Below, piece after piece: positions 9,166 through 18,289 of a stretch of DNA of 64,000 nucleotides. The notes under the pieces were generated by a model. That model was given only the letters and a program-made list of their open reading frames with translations. It did no database searches and had not been told where the DNA came from. Position 1 is the stretch's first letter, and each line of letters starts with the position of its first letter. Source of the stretch: Flammeovirgaceae bacterium (GTDB lineage Bacteria > Bacteroidota > Bacteroidia > Cytophagales > Cyclobacteriaceae); contig JAJTGY010000008.1 of assembly GCA_021298015.1 (NCBI GenBank), forward strand, positions 60,025 through 124,024, written 5' to 3'. A program made the translations under genes and the position numbers.

Positions 9166-9939
9166 GTGAAACTCTCTTTTTACAAATATCAGGCGGCCGG
9201 CAACGATTTTGTTTGTTTTGACAATCGGCAGGGCGAGGTTAAACTGACCACCGAGCAAATCGGGCGCATTTGTGACCGTAGGTTTGGTGTGGGTGCCGAT
9301 GGCATCATCTACGTTGAGCGCGATGCCAACTACGATTTCTATGTTCGGTACTTCAATGCCGATGGAACACAAAGCTTATGTGGTAACGGTTCACGCTCGG
9401 CCGTAGATCTGGCGGCTCATCTCAAACTGGTGGCCGGCAAAACCGTTTTCAATGCCTACGATGGCCCGCACGAAGCTACGGTGATTTCACCCGGTCTCAT
9501 TCGCATGCAGATACATGATGTGAAACACGTGGAACGAAAAGGCGATGATTACTTTATGAACACCGGATCGCCCCACAACGTGCGGTTTGTTTCCGGCTTA
9601 CCCCAATACCCGGTGTTCGAAGAGGGCCGAAAAATTCGATATAGCCCCTTGTATGACCCCACGGGCACCAACGCCAGTTTTGTTGAGCTGTTGCCCGACA
9701 ATACCATTGCCTTCCGTATATACGAGCGTGGCGTTGAAGAAGAGACCTTGTCCAGCGGAACAGGAGCAACCGCCTGTGCGCTGGCGGCCAGTTTTGTTGG
9801 GTACCATTCACCGGTCAGGGTCCAGTCACGGGGTGGGCAACTTGAGGTGGAGTTTAAAAGACGACAGGACGGCACCTTTTATGATATTTACGTTACCGGT
9901 CCTGCCAAAATGGTGTTTCAAGGCTCTTTGGAGCTATAA
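9166..9939 (+). CDS. dapF: Diaminopimelate epimerase homologue with altered second catalytic site
   Basis: DapF interconverts LL- and meso-diaminopimelate for lysine and peptidoglycan synthesis with two catalytic cysteines. The 257-residue protein has the family's N-terminal YQAAGNDF, RFGVGADG and NADGTQSLCGNGSR, so the first Cys is present (C72), as are GSPH and the Arg-Gly segment ERGVEEETL. The motif normally read as SCGTGA is SSGTGA here: codon AGC at 9754-9756 puts Ser197 at the usual second catalytic Cys. It starts with GTG 2 nt after the DUF4834 gene. It may be a variant DapF or a related epimerase. Confidence 0.85.
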   Translation: MKLSFYKYQAAGNDFVCFDNRQGEVKLTTEQIGRICDRRFGVGADGIIYVERDANYDFYVRYFNADGTQSLCGNGSRSAVDLAAHLKLVAGKTVFNAYDGPHEATVISPGLIRMQIHDVKHVERKGDDYFMNTGSPHNVRFVSGLPQYPVFEEGRKIRYSPLYDPTGTNASFVELLPDNTIAFRIYERGVEEETLSSGTGATACALAASFVGYHSPVRVQSRGGQLEVEFKRRQDGTFYDIYVTGPAKMVFQGSLEL

Positions 9940-10034
9940 TTGCACCCCCTAAATCTTTAACTTTACGGCCCTTTTCAACAGGATTCCCAGTGGCCGGGCA
10001 ATCGGGCACCAGGGGAGATTAACAGACGAGAAAC

Positions 10035-13000
10035 ATGCTAAAATTCATTGCCAAAATCTTCGGTACCAAGTCCGATCGGGATATTAAGCGGATGATGCCG
10101 TTGGTGCAGGAAACCAAAGCCGAATACGAGAAACTCAAAAACCTTTCCCACGATCAACTTAGGGATAAGACACGCGCGGTGCAGCAAGCAATTGCCGATG
10201 GCCTGAAGTTGATTGATGATCAGTTGGCGGGCCTGCATCAGCAGATTGCGGCCAATCCGGAAATGGAGCTGAGCGACAAAGAGGAACTCTTTGGTCAGAT
10301 CGACAAGCTTGAGGGTGAACGAAATAAAGAGCTTGAGAAAGTTCTCATACAGGTGCTTCCGCAGGCGTTTGCCATTGTGCGCGATACGGCCCGGAGATTC
10401 AAGGAGAATGACTACATCGAAGTGACCGCCACCGAGTTTGACCGTTTGCAGGCCGCCCGCCATGAGCACGTCAAGATTGATGGCGACAAAGCCCGTTGGT
10501 ATAACGAGTGGGTGGCAGCCGGAAACAAAATCAAATGGGATATGCTGCACTACGATGTACAAATCATCGGTGGCATTGCCCTGCATGAAGGTAACATTGC
10601 CGAGATGGCCACGGGCGAGGGTAAAACACTGGTCGCTACGTTTCCTGCTTTTCTTAATGCCTTGGCGAAGCGAGGCGTTCACATCGTTACGGTAAACGAT
10701 TACCTGGCCAGGCGCGACAGTGAATGGATGGGTCCGCTGTTCCAGTTCCACGGTCTGGAAGTCGATTGCATTGATAAACACGAACCCAATACGCTGGTGC
10801 GCAGAAATGCCTACCAGGCGGATATCACCTACGGTACCAACAACGAGTTTGGCTTCGACTACCTCCGCGATAACATGGCGCGGGAAACCGGTGAGCTCGT
10901 GCAACGCGGCCATCACTACGCCATGGTCGATGAAGTTGACTCGGTATTGATTGATGAGGCGCGAACTCCGTTGATTATTTCCGGTCCGATTCCGCGGGGC
11001 GATGAGCATGAGTTTTATGATCTCAAACCCCGCATTTTCAAAGTGGTGGAGGCACAGAAAAAACTGGTGAATCAATATCTGAATGACGCCAAAAAGCTCA
11101 TCGGTGAAGGTAATGAAAAGGATGGCGGACTTGCCCTGTTTCGCGCCCACCGCTCCATGCCGAAGCACAAACCGTTGATTAAGTTTCTAAGCGAAACCGG
11201 CATGCGGGCCATTCTGCAGAAGACCGAGAATTTCTACCTGGCCGACAATAAGAAGGAAATGCCGAAGGCAGATGAACCCCTGTTGTTTGTCATCGATGAG
11301 AAAGACAACAGCGTGGAGCTGACCGACAAGGGTATTGATCTGATTACGGGCGAAGGCGAAGACCCGCGCTTCTTCATTTTGCCGGACATTGGCGTGGAAC
11401 TGAATAAGATTGAAAAAGATCTGTCGGTAGATGCCGGTGGCCGCCTGGCCCGAAAAGAAGAGCTGATCCGCGAATACACGACTAAATCGCAGCGGATCCA
11501 CAGTGTGAATCAACTCTTGAAAGCGTATACCCTGTTTGAACGCGACACCGAATACATTATCGTAGACGGCAAGGTGAAAATTGTGGATGAACAAACGGGT
11601 CGTGTGCTGGACGGCAGACGTTATTCCGATGGACTGCACCAGGCCATTGAAGCCAAAGAAAACGTGAAGGTGGAGGACGCCACTCAAACGTATGCCACGA
11701 TCACACTCCAGAATTATTTCCGCATGTACCACAAGCTGGCCGGCATGACGGGAACTGCGGAGACGGAAGCGGGTGAATTCTGGGATATTTATAAACTGGA
11801 CGTGGTGGTAATTCCCACCAACCGCCCGGTAACGCGCAAAGATGGTGACGACATGGTGTATAAGACCATTCGGGAGAAATTCAATGCCGTTGTTGAGGAA
11901 ATTGTAAAACTTACGCAGCAGGGCCGTCCGGTGCTGGTCGGTACCACCTCGGTCGAAATTTCGGAATTGCTCAGCCGTATGCTTCAACTGCGGAAGATCA
12001 AACACAATGTGCTCAATGCCAAGCAACACCAGCGCGAAGCCGAGATTGTAGCTGAAGCGGGTAAGCCGGGCACCGTAACCATCGCCACGAATATGGCCGG
12101 CCGCGGAACGGATATTAAACTAACCCCCGAGTCGCGGGCAGCGGGTGGCCTCGCGATCATTGGTACCGAAAGACACGAATCCAGGCGGGTCGACCGGCAG
12201 TTGAGAGGCCGCTCCGGCCGTCAGGGCGATCCGGGTACTTCTCAATTCTACGTGTCGTTGGAGGATAACCTCATGCGAATGTTCATGCCCGAGCGAATTG
12301 CCCGCATTATGGACCGCCTCGGATTGAAGGAGGGAGAGGTGATTCAGCATTCGATGGTGACAGCTTCGATCGAACGAGCCCAGAAAAAGGTGGAGGAAAA
12401 CAACTTCGGTATCCGCAAGCGCCTGTTGGAGTATGACAACGTGATGAATTCGCAGCGCGAGGTGATTTACAAGCGCAGGAAGAATGCGTTGTTTGGCGAG
12501 CGCCTGCAACTGGATATCCTCACCATGCTGAACGATACCTGCGAAGATATCGTGGCGAACGCCAAAGCAGCCGAGAGTGTGGAGAATTTCAAGTTTGCGG
12601 TCCTCAGTACGTTGGGCTTTGACTTTCCTATTTCGGTCGAAGAATTCGCCAAGACCGATCAGGCCGTATTGTCTGATAAACTCTACCATCAGGCGCTCCA
12701 GCACTACAACAACAAAAACAAACAAATAGCGGATAAGTCGTTGCCCGTAGTTCAGGATATTTTCCGAAGCCGGGGAGCCACCATCGAGAACATTCTGGTG
12801 CCGTTTACGGATGGAGGCAAGCAAATCGGTGTTGCGGCCAGCCTGAAGAAATGTGTGGAGACGCGGAATCGCGAGCTGATTACGGCCATGGAGAAGATGA
12901 TTACGCTGGTCATCATCGATCAGCAGTGGAAAGAGCACCTGCGCGATATGGATGATCTGAAGCAATCCGTGCAAAACGCGGTTTACGAACAGAAGGACCC

Positions 13001-13382
13001 CTTGCTGATCTATAAGTTTGAAGGTTTTGAGGCGTTCAAACGCTTTATCGCCCGTGTCAACGAAGAGACAACTTCCTTCCTGTTGAAGGCGGAGATTCCG
13101 GTTCAGCAAGCCGATGAAGTTCAGGAAGCCCGAAGCCAGCGAAGGCAGAAATTAAGCGAGCAAAAAGAAGAGTCGCGCTCGTTGCTTTCGGGTGGCCAGG
13201 GGGAGCCCAACGCCACGCAGCAACCACCGCGGGAGAAAGTGATGCCGGTCCATTCGGAGAAAATTGCAGGTCGAAATGACCGGGTGACGGTACAGTATTC
13301 TGATGGCCGAGTAGAAAAGGACGTGAAGTACAAGAAGGTTGAAGAGGATATTCGTGCGGGGCGCTGCATTGTGATCTCCTAA
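10035..13382 (+). CDS. secA: Preprotein translocase ATPase SecA
   Basis: The Sec motor that pushes unfolded preproteins through SecYEG. The 1115-residue length matches the long Bacteroidota form. Walker A is in MATGEGKTLVA, the DEAD-like motif in MVDEVDSVLIDEARTPL, and TNMAGRGTDI and the RQLRGRSGRQGDPG helicase motif are intact. A family-typical insertion lies between the first nucleotide-binding region and the preprotein cross-linking domain. The C-terminus is VKYKKVEEDIRAGRCIVIS rather than the Cys-rich zinc motif of E. coli SecA, as in relatives. A TAACTTTA -7-like element lies at 9958-9965. Confidence 0.97.
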   Translation: MLKFIAKIFGTKSDRDIKRMMPLVQETKAEYEKLKNLSHDQLRDKTRAVQQAIADGLKLIDDQLAGLHQQIAANPEMELSDKEELFGQIDKLEGERNKELEKVLIQVLPQAFAIVRDTARRFKENDYIEVTATEFDRLQAARHEHVKIDGDKARWYNEWVAAGNKIKWDMLHYDVQIIGGIALHEGNIAEMATGEGKTLVATFPAFLNALAKRGVHIVTVNDYLARRDSEWMGPLFQFHGLEVDCIDKHEPNTLVRRNAYQADITYGTNNEFGFDYLRDNMARETGELVQRGHHYAMVDEVDSVLIDEARTPLIISGPIPRGDEHEFYDLKPRIFKVVEAQKKLVNQYLNDAKKLIGEGNEKDGGLALFRAHRSMPKHKPLIKFLSETGMRAILQKTENFYLADNKKEMPKADEPLLFVIDEKDNSVELTDKGIDLITGEGEDPRFFILPDIGVELNKIEKDLSVDAGGRLARKEELIREYTTKSQRIHSVNQLLKAYTLFERDTEYIIVDGKVKIVDEQTGRVLDGRRYSDGLHQAIEAKENVKVEDATQTYATITLQNYFRMYHKLAGMTGTAETEAGEFWDIYKLDVVVIPTNRPVTRKDGDDMVYKTIREKFNAVVEEIVKLTQQGRPVLVGTTSVEISELLSRMLQLRKIKHNVLNAKQHQREAEIVAEAGKPGTVTIATNMAGRGTDIKLTPESRAAGGLAIIGTERHESRRVDRQLRGRSGRQGDPGTSQFYVSLEDNLMRMFMPERIARIMDRLGLKEGEVIQHSMVTASIERAQKKVEENNFGIRKRLLEYDNVMNSQREVIYKRRKNALFGERLQLDILTMLNDTCEDIVANAKAAESVENFKFAVLSTLGFDFPISVEEFAKTDQAVLSDKLYHQALQHYNNKNKQIADKSLPVVQDIFRSRGATIENILVPFTDGGKQIGVAASLKKCVETRNRELITAMEKMITLVIIDQQWKEHLRDMDDLKQSVQNAVYEQKDPLLIYKFEGFEAFKRFIARVNEETTSFLLKAEIPVQQADEVQEARSQRRQKLSEQKEESRSLLSGGQGEPNATQQPPREKVMPVHSEKIAGRNDRVTVQYSDGRVEKDVKYKKVEEDIRAGRCIVIS

Positions 13383-13412
13383 AATGGCTTGGAATTTGGT
13401 TACCTTGGTACC

Positions 13413-13901
13413 ATGCGGCTGGTTTTCTTGACCCTTTTAACCCTTATGGGTGCCTCCTGCGCACAGGCGCAACGCAACAGCTCGCGGTATTACGAGGATT
13501 TGAGTGTGTTTCGGCCCCGTTTCTGGCCCCCGTTAGATACGCCCCGCGCCTCGGTCGGTCCGGCTCTGCCGGAAGTGTGGGGCGCGCCAAAGTTTACCGT
13601 AAATGAAAAGGTAAACCTTGTGCTGGACAGCATTAACCGCTTTAACCTGACACGGAAATTTCTGGATGGATATACGATCCTGCTGTATTCGGGCTCAAGC
13701 CGGGAGTCGGCTATGGAAACGAAGAAGAAGGTAACCACCGAGTTACCTGACTTTGTGACTACGTTACAATACAATCAACCCAAGTTTCGGCTCACGGCCG
13801 GGGCCTACTTCACCCGGTTGGAAGCGGAAAAGGATTTATACCGGCTGCGAAGATTTCTGCCAACAGCCATTTTGGTACCCGAGAAAATACCCATGCGATA
13901 A
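13413..13901 (+). CDS. Secreted SPOR-domain protein
   Basis: A 162-residue protein. ATG 13413 gives a clear signal peptide (MRLVFLTLLTLMGASC...AQAQ); cleavage by signal peptidase I after AQA is more likely than lipidation because the residues before Cys fit a lipobox poorly. The C-terminal 80 residues have the SPOR pattern (GYTILLYSGSSRESAMETKKKV... AGAYFTRLEAEKDLYRLRRFLPTAILV), which binds denuded peptidoglycan glycan strands. The function is unassigned. It ends 3 nt before the next gene. Confidence 0.75.
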   Translation: MRLVFLTLLTLMGASCAQAQRNSSRYYEDLSVFRPRFWPPLDTPRASVGPALPEVWGAPKFTVNEKVNLVLDSINRFNLTRKFLDGYTILLYSGSSRESAMETKKKVTTELPDFVTTLQYNQPKFRLTAGAYFTRLEAEKDLYRLRRFLPTAILVPEKIPMR

Positions 13902-13904
13902 CGA

Positions 13905-15095
13905 ATGGCGCTCGTTGATCAAATCAAGAGACTGTCAGATGAACTTGCGCCTGAGACGATCCAGGTGCGAAGACACCTGCATGCCAACCCCGAGCTTTCG
14001 TATCAGGAACATGCCACAGCCGCTCTCGTTGAACAGCACCTGACCCGGTTGGGCCTGCCCACCAGGCGACTCGCATCTACCGGTGTGGTAAGCGAAGTGA
14101 CCGGACATAAACCGGGCAAAACCGTAGCGCTTCGCGCGGATTTGGATGCCTTGCCCATACAGGAGAAAAATAATGTGTCTTATCGATCAACCGTACCGGG
14201 TGTCATGCATGCGTGTGGTCATGATGTGCACACATCCTCGCTGCTTGCTACGGCCGGTATTCTGGCACGCATGCGAAATGAGTTTGCCGGAACCGTACGA
14301 CTGATTTTTCAGCCGGGGGAGGAGAAGAACCCGGGCGGAGCTTCCCTCATGATCAAAGAGGGAGTGCTGGCAAACCCTCAACCTGTTTCCATTTTAGGGC
14401 AGCATGTGATGCCGCTGATTCCGGTCGGTCAGGTGGGTTTTCGTGAGGGTATGTACATGGCGAGTTCCGATGAAATCTACCTGCGCGTAATCGGCAAGGG
14501 TGGCCATGCCGGAGCACCACATCTGGTGGTTGACCCGGTAGTGATAGCCGCCAACATTATCGTGGCCTTGCAGCAGGTCGTAAGCCGGCAGGCAGATCCG
14601 CGCCAGCCGACCACGCTGAATTTTGGAAAGGTGGTGGCTCAGGGCGCCACGAATATTGTACCGGAAGAAGTAACTATGGCTGGCACGTTCCGGGCGCTTA
14701 ACGAAGTCTGGCGAGAAACGGCATTGGAAAGAATTTCCAAGCTGGCGCAGGGTGTGGCCGAGGGCATGGGCGGCCGTTGTGAAGTCAGGATTTCGCGCGG
14801 CTATCCATACCTGGAAAACGATGCCACGTTAACCAGGCGAATGCGGCAGGCCGCAGTTCAGTATGTGGGCGAATCAAATGTGGTGGATTTGGAAGTTACG
14901 TTAGGATCCGAGGATTTCGCTTACTACTCGCACGTGGTGCCCGCTTGTTTCTACCGGCTGGGTACGGGTAATGCGGCTCGGGGCATAACGTCCTATGTTC
15001 ATACGCCTACTTTCGATATTGACGAGGCGGCCCTTCACCTGGGCCCGGGGCTCATGGCCTGGATGGCGATTCAGGAGCTTGGCCAACCGGCTTAA
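13905..15095 (+). CDS. M20-family amidohydrolase (N-acyl-amino-acid / hippurate hydrolase type)
   Basis: A 396-residue cytosolic metallohydrolase. Metal-binding features of the M20D group are visible: HACGHDVHT with C104 and H106, GEEKNPGGA, and GSEDFAYY near the C-terminus. ALRADLDALPIQE is the usual N-terminal signature. Relatives cleave N-acyl amino acids or hippurate, or amidated indole conjugates; the substrate cannot be told from sequence. The start ATG is 3 nt after the SPOR gene stop, suggesting a shared transcript. Confidence 0.88.
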   Translation: MALVDQIKRLSDELAPETIQVRRHLHANPELSYQEHATAALVEQHLTRLGLPTRRLASTGVVSEVTGHKPGKTVALRADLDALPIQEKNNVSYRSTVPGVMHACGHDVHTSSLLATAGILARMRNEFAGTVRLIFQPGEEKNPGGASLMIKEGVLANPQPVSILGQHVMPLIPVGQVGFREGMYMASSDEIYLRVIGKGGHAGAPHLVVDPVVIAANIIVALQQVVSRQADPRQPTTLNFGKVVAQGATNIVPEEVTMAGTFRALNEVWRETALERISKLAQGVAEGMGGRCEVRISRGYPYLENDATLTRRMRQAAVQYVGESNVVDLEVTLGSEDFAYYSHVVPACFYRLGTGNAARGITSYVHTPTFDIDEAALHLGPGLMAWMAIQELGQPA

Positions 15096-15098
15096 TTG

Positions 15099-15128
15099 TT
15101 TGATCTGAGCCCGGCCTCACTATCTTTA
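15099..15128 (+). promoter_or_regulatory. Bacteroidota-type promoter before the Na/Pi cotransporter
   Basis: TTTG (15099-15102), an 18-nt spacer and TATCTTTA (15121-15128) fit the -33/-7 pattern with A for the last G. The expected start of transcription would fall almost on ATG 15134, so either the mRNA is leaderless or translation starts at the downstream ATG 15185. Confidence 0.5.
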
Positions 15129-15133
15129 CTGAC

Positions 15134-16741
15134 ATGACGGAAGGCCGGATACAACCCCCGATTTCAAGCCGCCCGAATTGGCGGATGGTTGCCAAGAACA
15201 CGGCCTTCATCGTATTAGCGCTGCTTGCTTTTTTCTTTGCGCTTGACCTGCTCATCTCCTCTCTCCAGCTTCTGGGTAATGAAGCCGCTGAAAACATTTT
15301 GTTGGCCACCTCCAATCCCTTTACTGCTTTGTTTATCGGGTTACTTACGGCTGCACTGTTACAAAGCAGCTCAGCGGTGACAACCAGCGTGGTGGCCCTT
15401 GTGGCCTCGGGGTCGCTTCCATTGCAAAGCGCCATTCCGATTATCATGGGCGCCAATGTTGGCACTACAATTACGAGCACTATTGTTTCCCTGGGCTTTA
15501 TCAACAAACGAAAGGAATTCAGGAGAGCGGTGGCCGCAGGCACCTACCACGATTTTTTCAACATTCTAACCGTTGTTGTTCTGTTTCCGCTGGAGTATTA
15601 CTTTGGCCTGCTCTCGAAGTTGTCACAGTTTTTGGCTGTTCAACTTTTTGATGAACCCTTGGGGCCGGTTACAGGCGACTTCCGGCTCCTTGGGGGAGGT
15701 GTTAATCCCATCATTGATTTTCTTCTGGCGGAAATCCCAAGCGGGTTTGTGTTGGTAACACTATCCATCGCTTTGCTTTTTGGATCTATCGTGTTTTTTC
15801 GAAGAGTGTTGACTGACATCTTAGGTCTTGATCAGCATGGCAACGTGGAGCGTTTCTTTTTCAACTGGAGCCTGGTTTCGTTTTTATGGGGCTTGGTGAT
15901 CACCGCGTTGATCAGGTCCAGCACCGTGACTACTTCGCTGGTCGTTCCGTTGGTAGCCAAAAAGATTGTGAAGTTGAGGAAGGCGGTGCCGTTCATTTTG
16001 GGAGCCAATATGGGTACTACCATTACTGCGTTCATTGCGGCTGTTTTTAACTCCAACGCAGCCATTAGCATAGCCATAGCGCATTTCCTGTTCAACCTTT
16101 TTGGGGTTACGCTTTTTTCCATGCCGTTCTTGCGGGAGATTCCGATCGAACTGGCCACCCGGCTGGGGCGGTTAACACTTCGGTATCGGTTGGCCGGGTT
16201 TCTGTACCTGTTGGTTACATTTTTTTTCGTTCCTTTTTCGCTCATCTACCTTAACAAAGATCGCGCAACGGTAACCGAGATCCTTTACCGGAAGGAAAAC
16301 CTGGTCAACGGGCGCACGAGTGACTACCGAATTACCATCCGGGCCTATAAAAATGAACAACTGAATACCTGGTCAATATATGACGAAGCGGCCCGCCAGC
16401 AACTCCGGCAAACCGTAACGGCCTACCGGAAGAGTGATTTGTTGATTCTGAATAATGAGATATATGAGTTTCAATCGGTGGGATTTTGCCGTGAAGGCGC
16501 GGATCCCCAAGGTCGATACCGCATGTGTATCACAGCCATTGAAACCGGATTGAAGGGGGCATCAGGCGTTCAATTTGATTCGGTTTTTGTTTTTGAAAAG
16601 CGTTATGTCCCCCAGCCGGCTGATTCTGTGGTTTCGCGGGTTTTCATAGCAAGCCGGGAAAATCTCATTGTCCAGCACGAGACCCTGCACAATAGCCGGG
16701 TGACTGAGCGGGAATGGCTGACAGAGATTAAAAAACCCTGA
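15134..16741 (+). CDS. Na+/phosphate cotransporter family protein (PNaS/NptA type)
   Basis: A 535-residue inner-membrane symporter that takes up phosphate with sodium. Two inverted repeats carry the family motifs: QSSSAVTTS at residues 77-85 and IRSSTVTTSLV from about 260, each followed by GAN(V/M)GTT(I) segments. Several hydrophobic segments fill the first 370 residues. The C-terminal 160 residues are hydrophilic, with no PhoU helices that I recognise. The promoter position leaves open a start at ATG 15185 (MVAKNTAFIV), which would drop 17 polar residues. Confidence 0.88.
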   Translation: MTEGRIQPPISSRPNWRMVAKNTAFIVLALLAFFFALDLLISSLQLLGNEAAENILLATSNPFTALFIGLLTAALLQSSSAVTTSVVALVASGSLPLQSAIPIIMGANVGTTITSTIVSLGFINKRKEFRRAVAAGTYHDFFNILTVVVLFPLEYYFGLLSKLSQFLAVQLFDEPLGPVTGDFRLLGGGVNPIIDFLLAEIPSGFVLVTLSIALLFGSIVFFRRVLTDILGLDQHGNVERFFFNWSLVSFLWGLVITALIRSSTVTTSLVVPLVAKKIVKLRKAVPFILGANMGTTITAFIAAVFNSNAAISIAIAHFLFNLFGVTLFSMPFLREIPIELATRLGRLTLRYRLAGFLYLLVTFFFVPFSLIYLNKDRATVTEILYRKENLVNGRTSDYRITIRAYKNEQLNTWSIYDEAARQQLRQTVTAYRKSDLLILNNEIYEFQSVGFCREGADPQGRYRMCITAIETGLKGASGVQFDSVFVFEKRYVPQPADSVVSRVFIASRENLIVQHETLHNSRVTEREWLTEIKKP

Positions 16742-16775
16742 AAACCCACACCAAGTTTATGTATATTGCATCCTC

Positions 16776-17192
16776 ATGGACGGCATAAAAGAGTCAATTT
16801 TCAAGTTCCTGAGGCTGGATAACCTTATCCGCCATTTCACGGGTTACGTTGAAACACGCCTGGAGCTCTTTAAGCTGGAAATCAAGGAGGAAGTAGCCCG
16901 GGCCATCGCGCACCTCGTTGTGCTTGTGTTCCTGGTCTTGTTTGGGCTAATGTTATTGCTATTCCTGAGCATAGGAGTAGCACAGTGGCTAAATGCCTAT
17001 CTCGGCCAGACCGCCACCGGTTACTTTGTCTTGGGGGGCGTTTACCTTTTGTTGTTTTTGCTGTTCATCATTCTCAAGAAACCGATTGATGCACGTATTG
17101 AACGCGCTGTCAGAGAGCGCATAATTCAGGAAAAAGATAAGTCGTATGGAACTACTGGAAATACAGGATCCGGAGAAGAAGCGCTTGATTGA
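16776..17192 (+). CDS. Holin-X / YqjE-like small membrane protein
   Basis: A 138-residue protein with an amphipathic N-terminal helix (YVETRLELFKLEIKEEVAR), two strong transmembrane helices (about 45-70 and 85-108) and a charged C-terminal tail. This is the pattern of the phage_holin_3_6 (YqjE-like) family, which in spite of its name is usually a chromosomal envelope stress protein. The next ORF starts inside its last 47 nt. Confidence 0.75.
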   Translation: MDGIKESIFKFLRLDNLIRHFTGYVETRLELFKLEIKEEVARAIAHLVVLVFLVLFGLMLLLFLSIGVAQWLNAYLGQTATGYFVLGGVYLLLFLLFIILKKPIDARIERAVRERIIQEKDKSYGTTGNTGSGEEALD

Positions 17193-17538
17193 GGAGAGCG
17201 AGCGGCATAAGCGCGAGCTTGATCGTGAAGTAGGCGAATTTTCTGATCGCACCGAACGCGTGGTGAAGAATGCGCTGGTCATTGGCGGAGCTCTTGCTTT
17301 GTCGTATTTCCTATTCACCCAATTTTCAGGTAAAAAGAAAAAGACCAAACCGAAAAAGCAGCAGGCGGATAGGGTATCAGCGGAGGTGGAACTTGAGGAA
17401 CCCGATCAGCCCCCGTCTTTCCTTTCAAAAGTAGGCACACAGGTGATGAGCCAGGGCACGGTTATGCTGTTGGCGCTGGCAAAGGAGATACTTGCCGAAC
17501 ATTTACAATCGAGAAAAGAAAAACATGAATATTCTTGA
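17146..17538 (+). CDS. Hypothetical single-pass membrane protein
   Basis: A 130-residue protein, overlapping the holin-like gene by 47 nt and the following gene by 14 nt. It has a charged N-terminal helix (EKKRLIEESERHKRELDREV), one transmembrane segment (ALVIGGALALSYFLF), a Lys-rich stretch and a second amphipathic helix near the end. Similar proteins accompany YqjE-like genes in Cytophagales. I assign no function; a scaffold or stress role at the membrane is only a guess. Confidence 0.6.
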   Translation: MELLEIQDPEKKRLIEESERHKRELDREVGEFSDRTERVVKNALVIGGALALSYFLFTQFSGKKKKTKPKKQQADRVSAEVELEEPDQPPSFLSKVGTQVMSQGTVMLLALAKEILAEHLQSRKEKHEYS

Positions 17539-18289
17539 TCAGTGGTATGCCCACGTGGAGCAAGGCCGCAAGAGCCTAGCTGTGCTCATTGACCCGGATA
17601 AGGTTGAGGATACCAGTCGGCTGACACCTCTCATACGGCTTGCGAGCGAAAATTGTGTTGACTATCTTTTTGTGGGGGGCAGTCTCATGATCACTACGAA
17701 TCTCAGCGAGGTAATCCGTTTTATCAAGAGCCAGGTCAGTATTCCGGTGGTGTTGTTTCCTGGTAATTCCCTCCAGCTTGATGCACAGGCTGACGCGATT
17801 TTGTTTTTGTCTTTGATCTCTGGCCGCAACCCCGATTTGTTGATTGGTCAGCATGTGGCGGCTGCCCCGATCATTCGGAATAGCCGGCTGGAAGTGCTGC
17901 CGACAGGTTACCTGCTAATCAATTCAGGCAAGATTACCTCGGCTGCTTACATCAGCAACACAATGCCTATACCTGAGGATAAGTATTCGCTGGCGGTCTG
18001 CACCGCCATGGCGGGTGAAATGCTAGGGCTAAAACTCATTTACCTGGATGCCGGCAGCGGTGCGGAACGCGAGATCAGTGCCAAGATGATAAGTGCCGTG
18101 CGTCAGGCAGTTAGAGTGCCACTGATTGTGGGCGGGGGCATTAACACCGCAGCCAAAGCAACCAAGGCGCTTACGGCCGGGGCCGATATGATTGTGGTCG
18201 GTAATGCGTTAGAGAAAAACCCGGAACTGCTAATCGAGATTTCTGACAAAGTGTATGAGTGGAACCAATCACTCCAACCGCGGAAATAG
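17525..18289 (+). CDS. Geranylgeranylglyceryl/heptaprenylglyceryl phosphate synthase family protein
   Basis: A TIM-barrel prenyltransferase (PcrB/GGGPS family) joining a polyprenyl diphosphate to sn-glycerol 1-phosphate. ATG 17525 is taken over the upstream ATG 17492. Family motifs are present: LIDPDKVED near the N-terminus, DYLFVGGS, PVVLFPGN, the YLDAGSGAE segment and the phosphate-binding LIVGGGI...ADMIVVGNALE. Bacteroidota group II enzymes of this family are known to make GGGP in vitro. The product stop abuts the next ATG, so it is in one transcript with the sugar kinase and murQ. Confidence 0.88.
   Translation: MNILDQWYAHVEQGRKSLAVLIDPDKVEDTSRLTPLIRLASENCVDYLFVGGSLMITTNLSEVIRFIKSQVSIPVVLFPGNSLQLDAQADAILFLSLISGRNPDLLIGQHVAAAPIIRNSRLEVLPTGYLLINSGKITSAAYISNTMPIPEDKYSLAVCTAMAGEMLGLKLIYLDAGSGAEREISAKMISAVRQAVRVPLIVGGGINTAAKATKALTAGADMIVVGNALEKNPELLIEISDKVYEWNQSLQPRK

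Noticed and set aside
12120..13109. 329-codon minus-strand ORF opposite secA
   Set aside because: It lies fully inside secA in antisense, has no recognisable family, signal or start context, and is rich in His/Leu/Gln as expected for the complement of a coding strand. The 280-codon ORF at 11187-12029 is rejected for the same reason.
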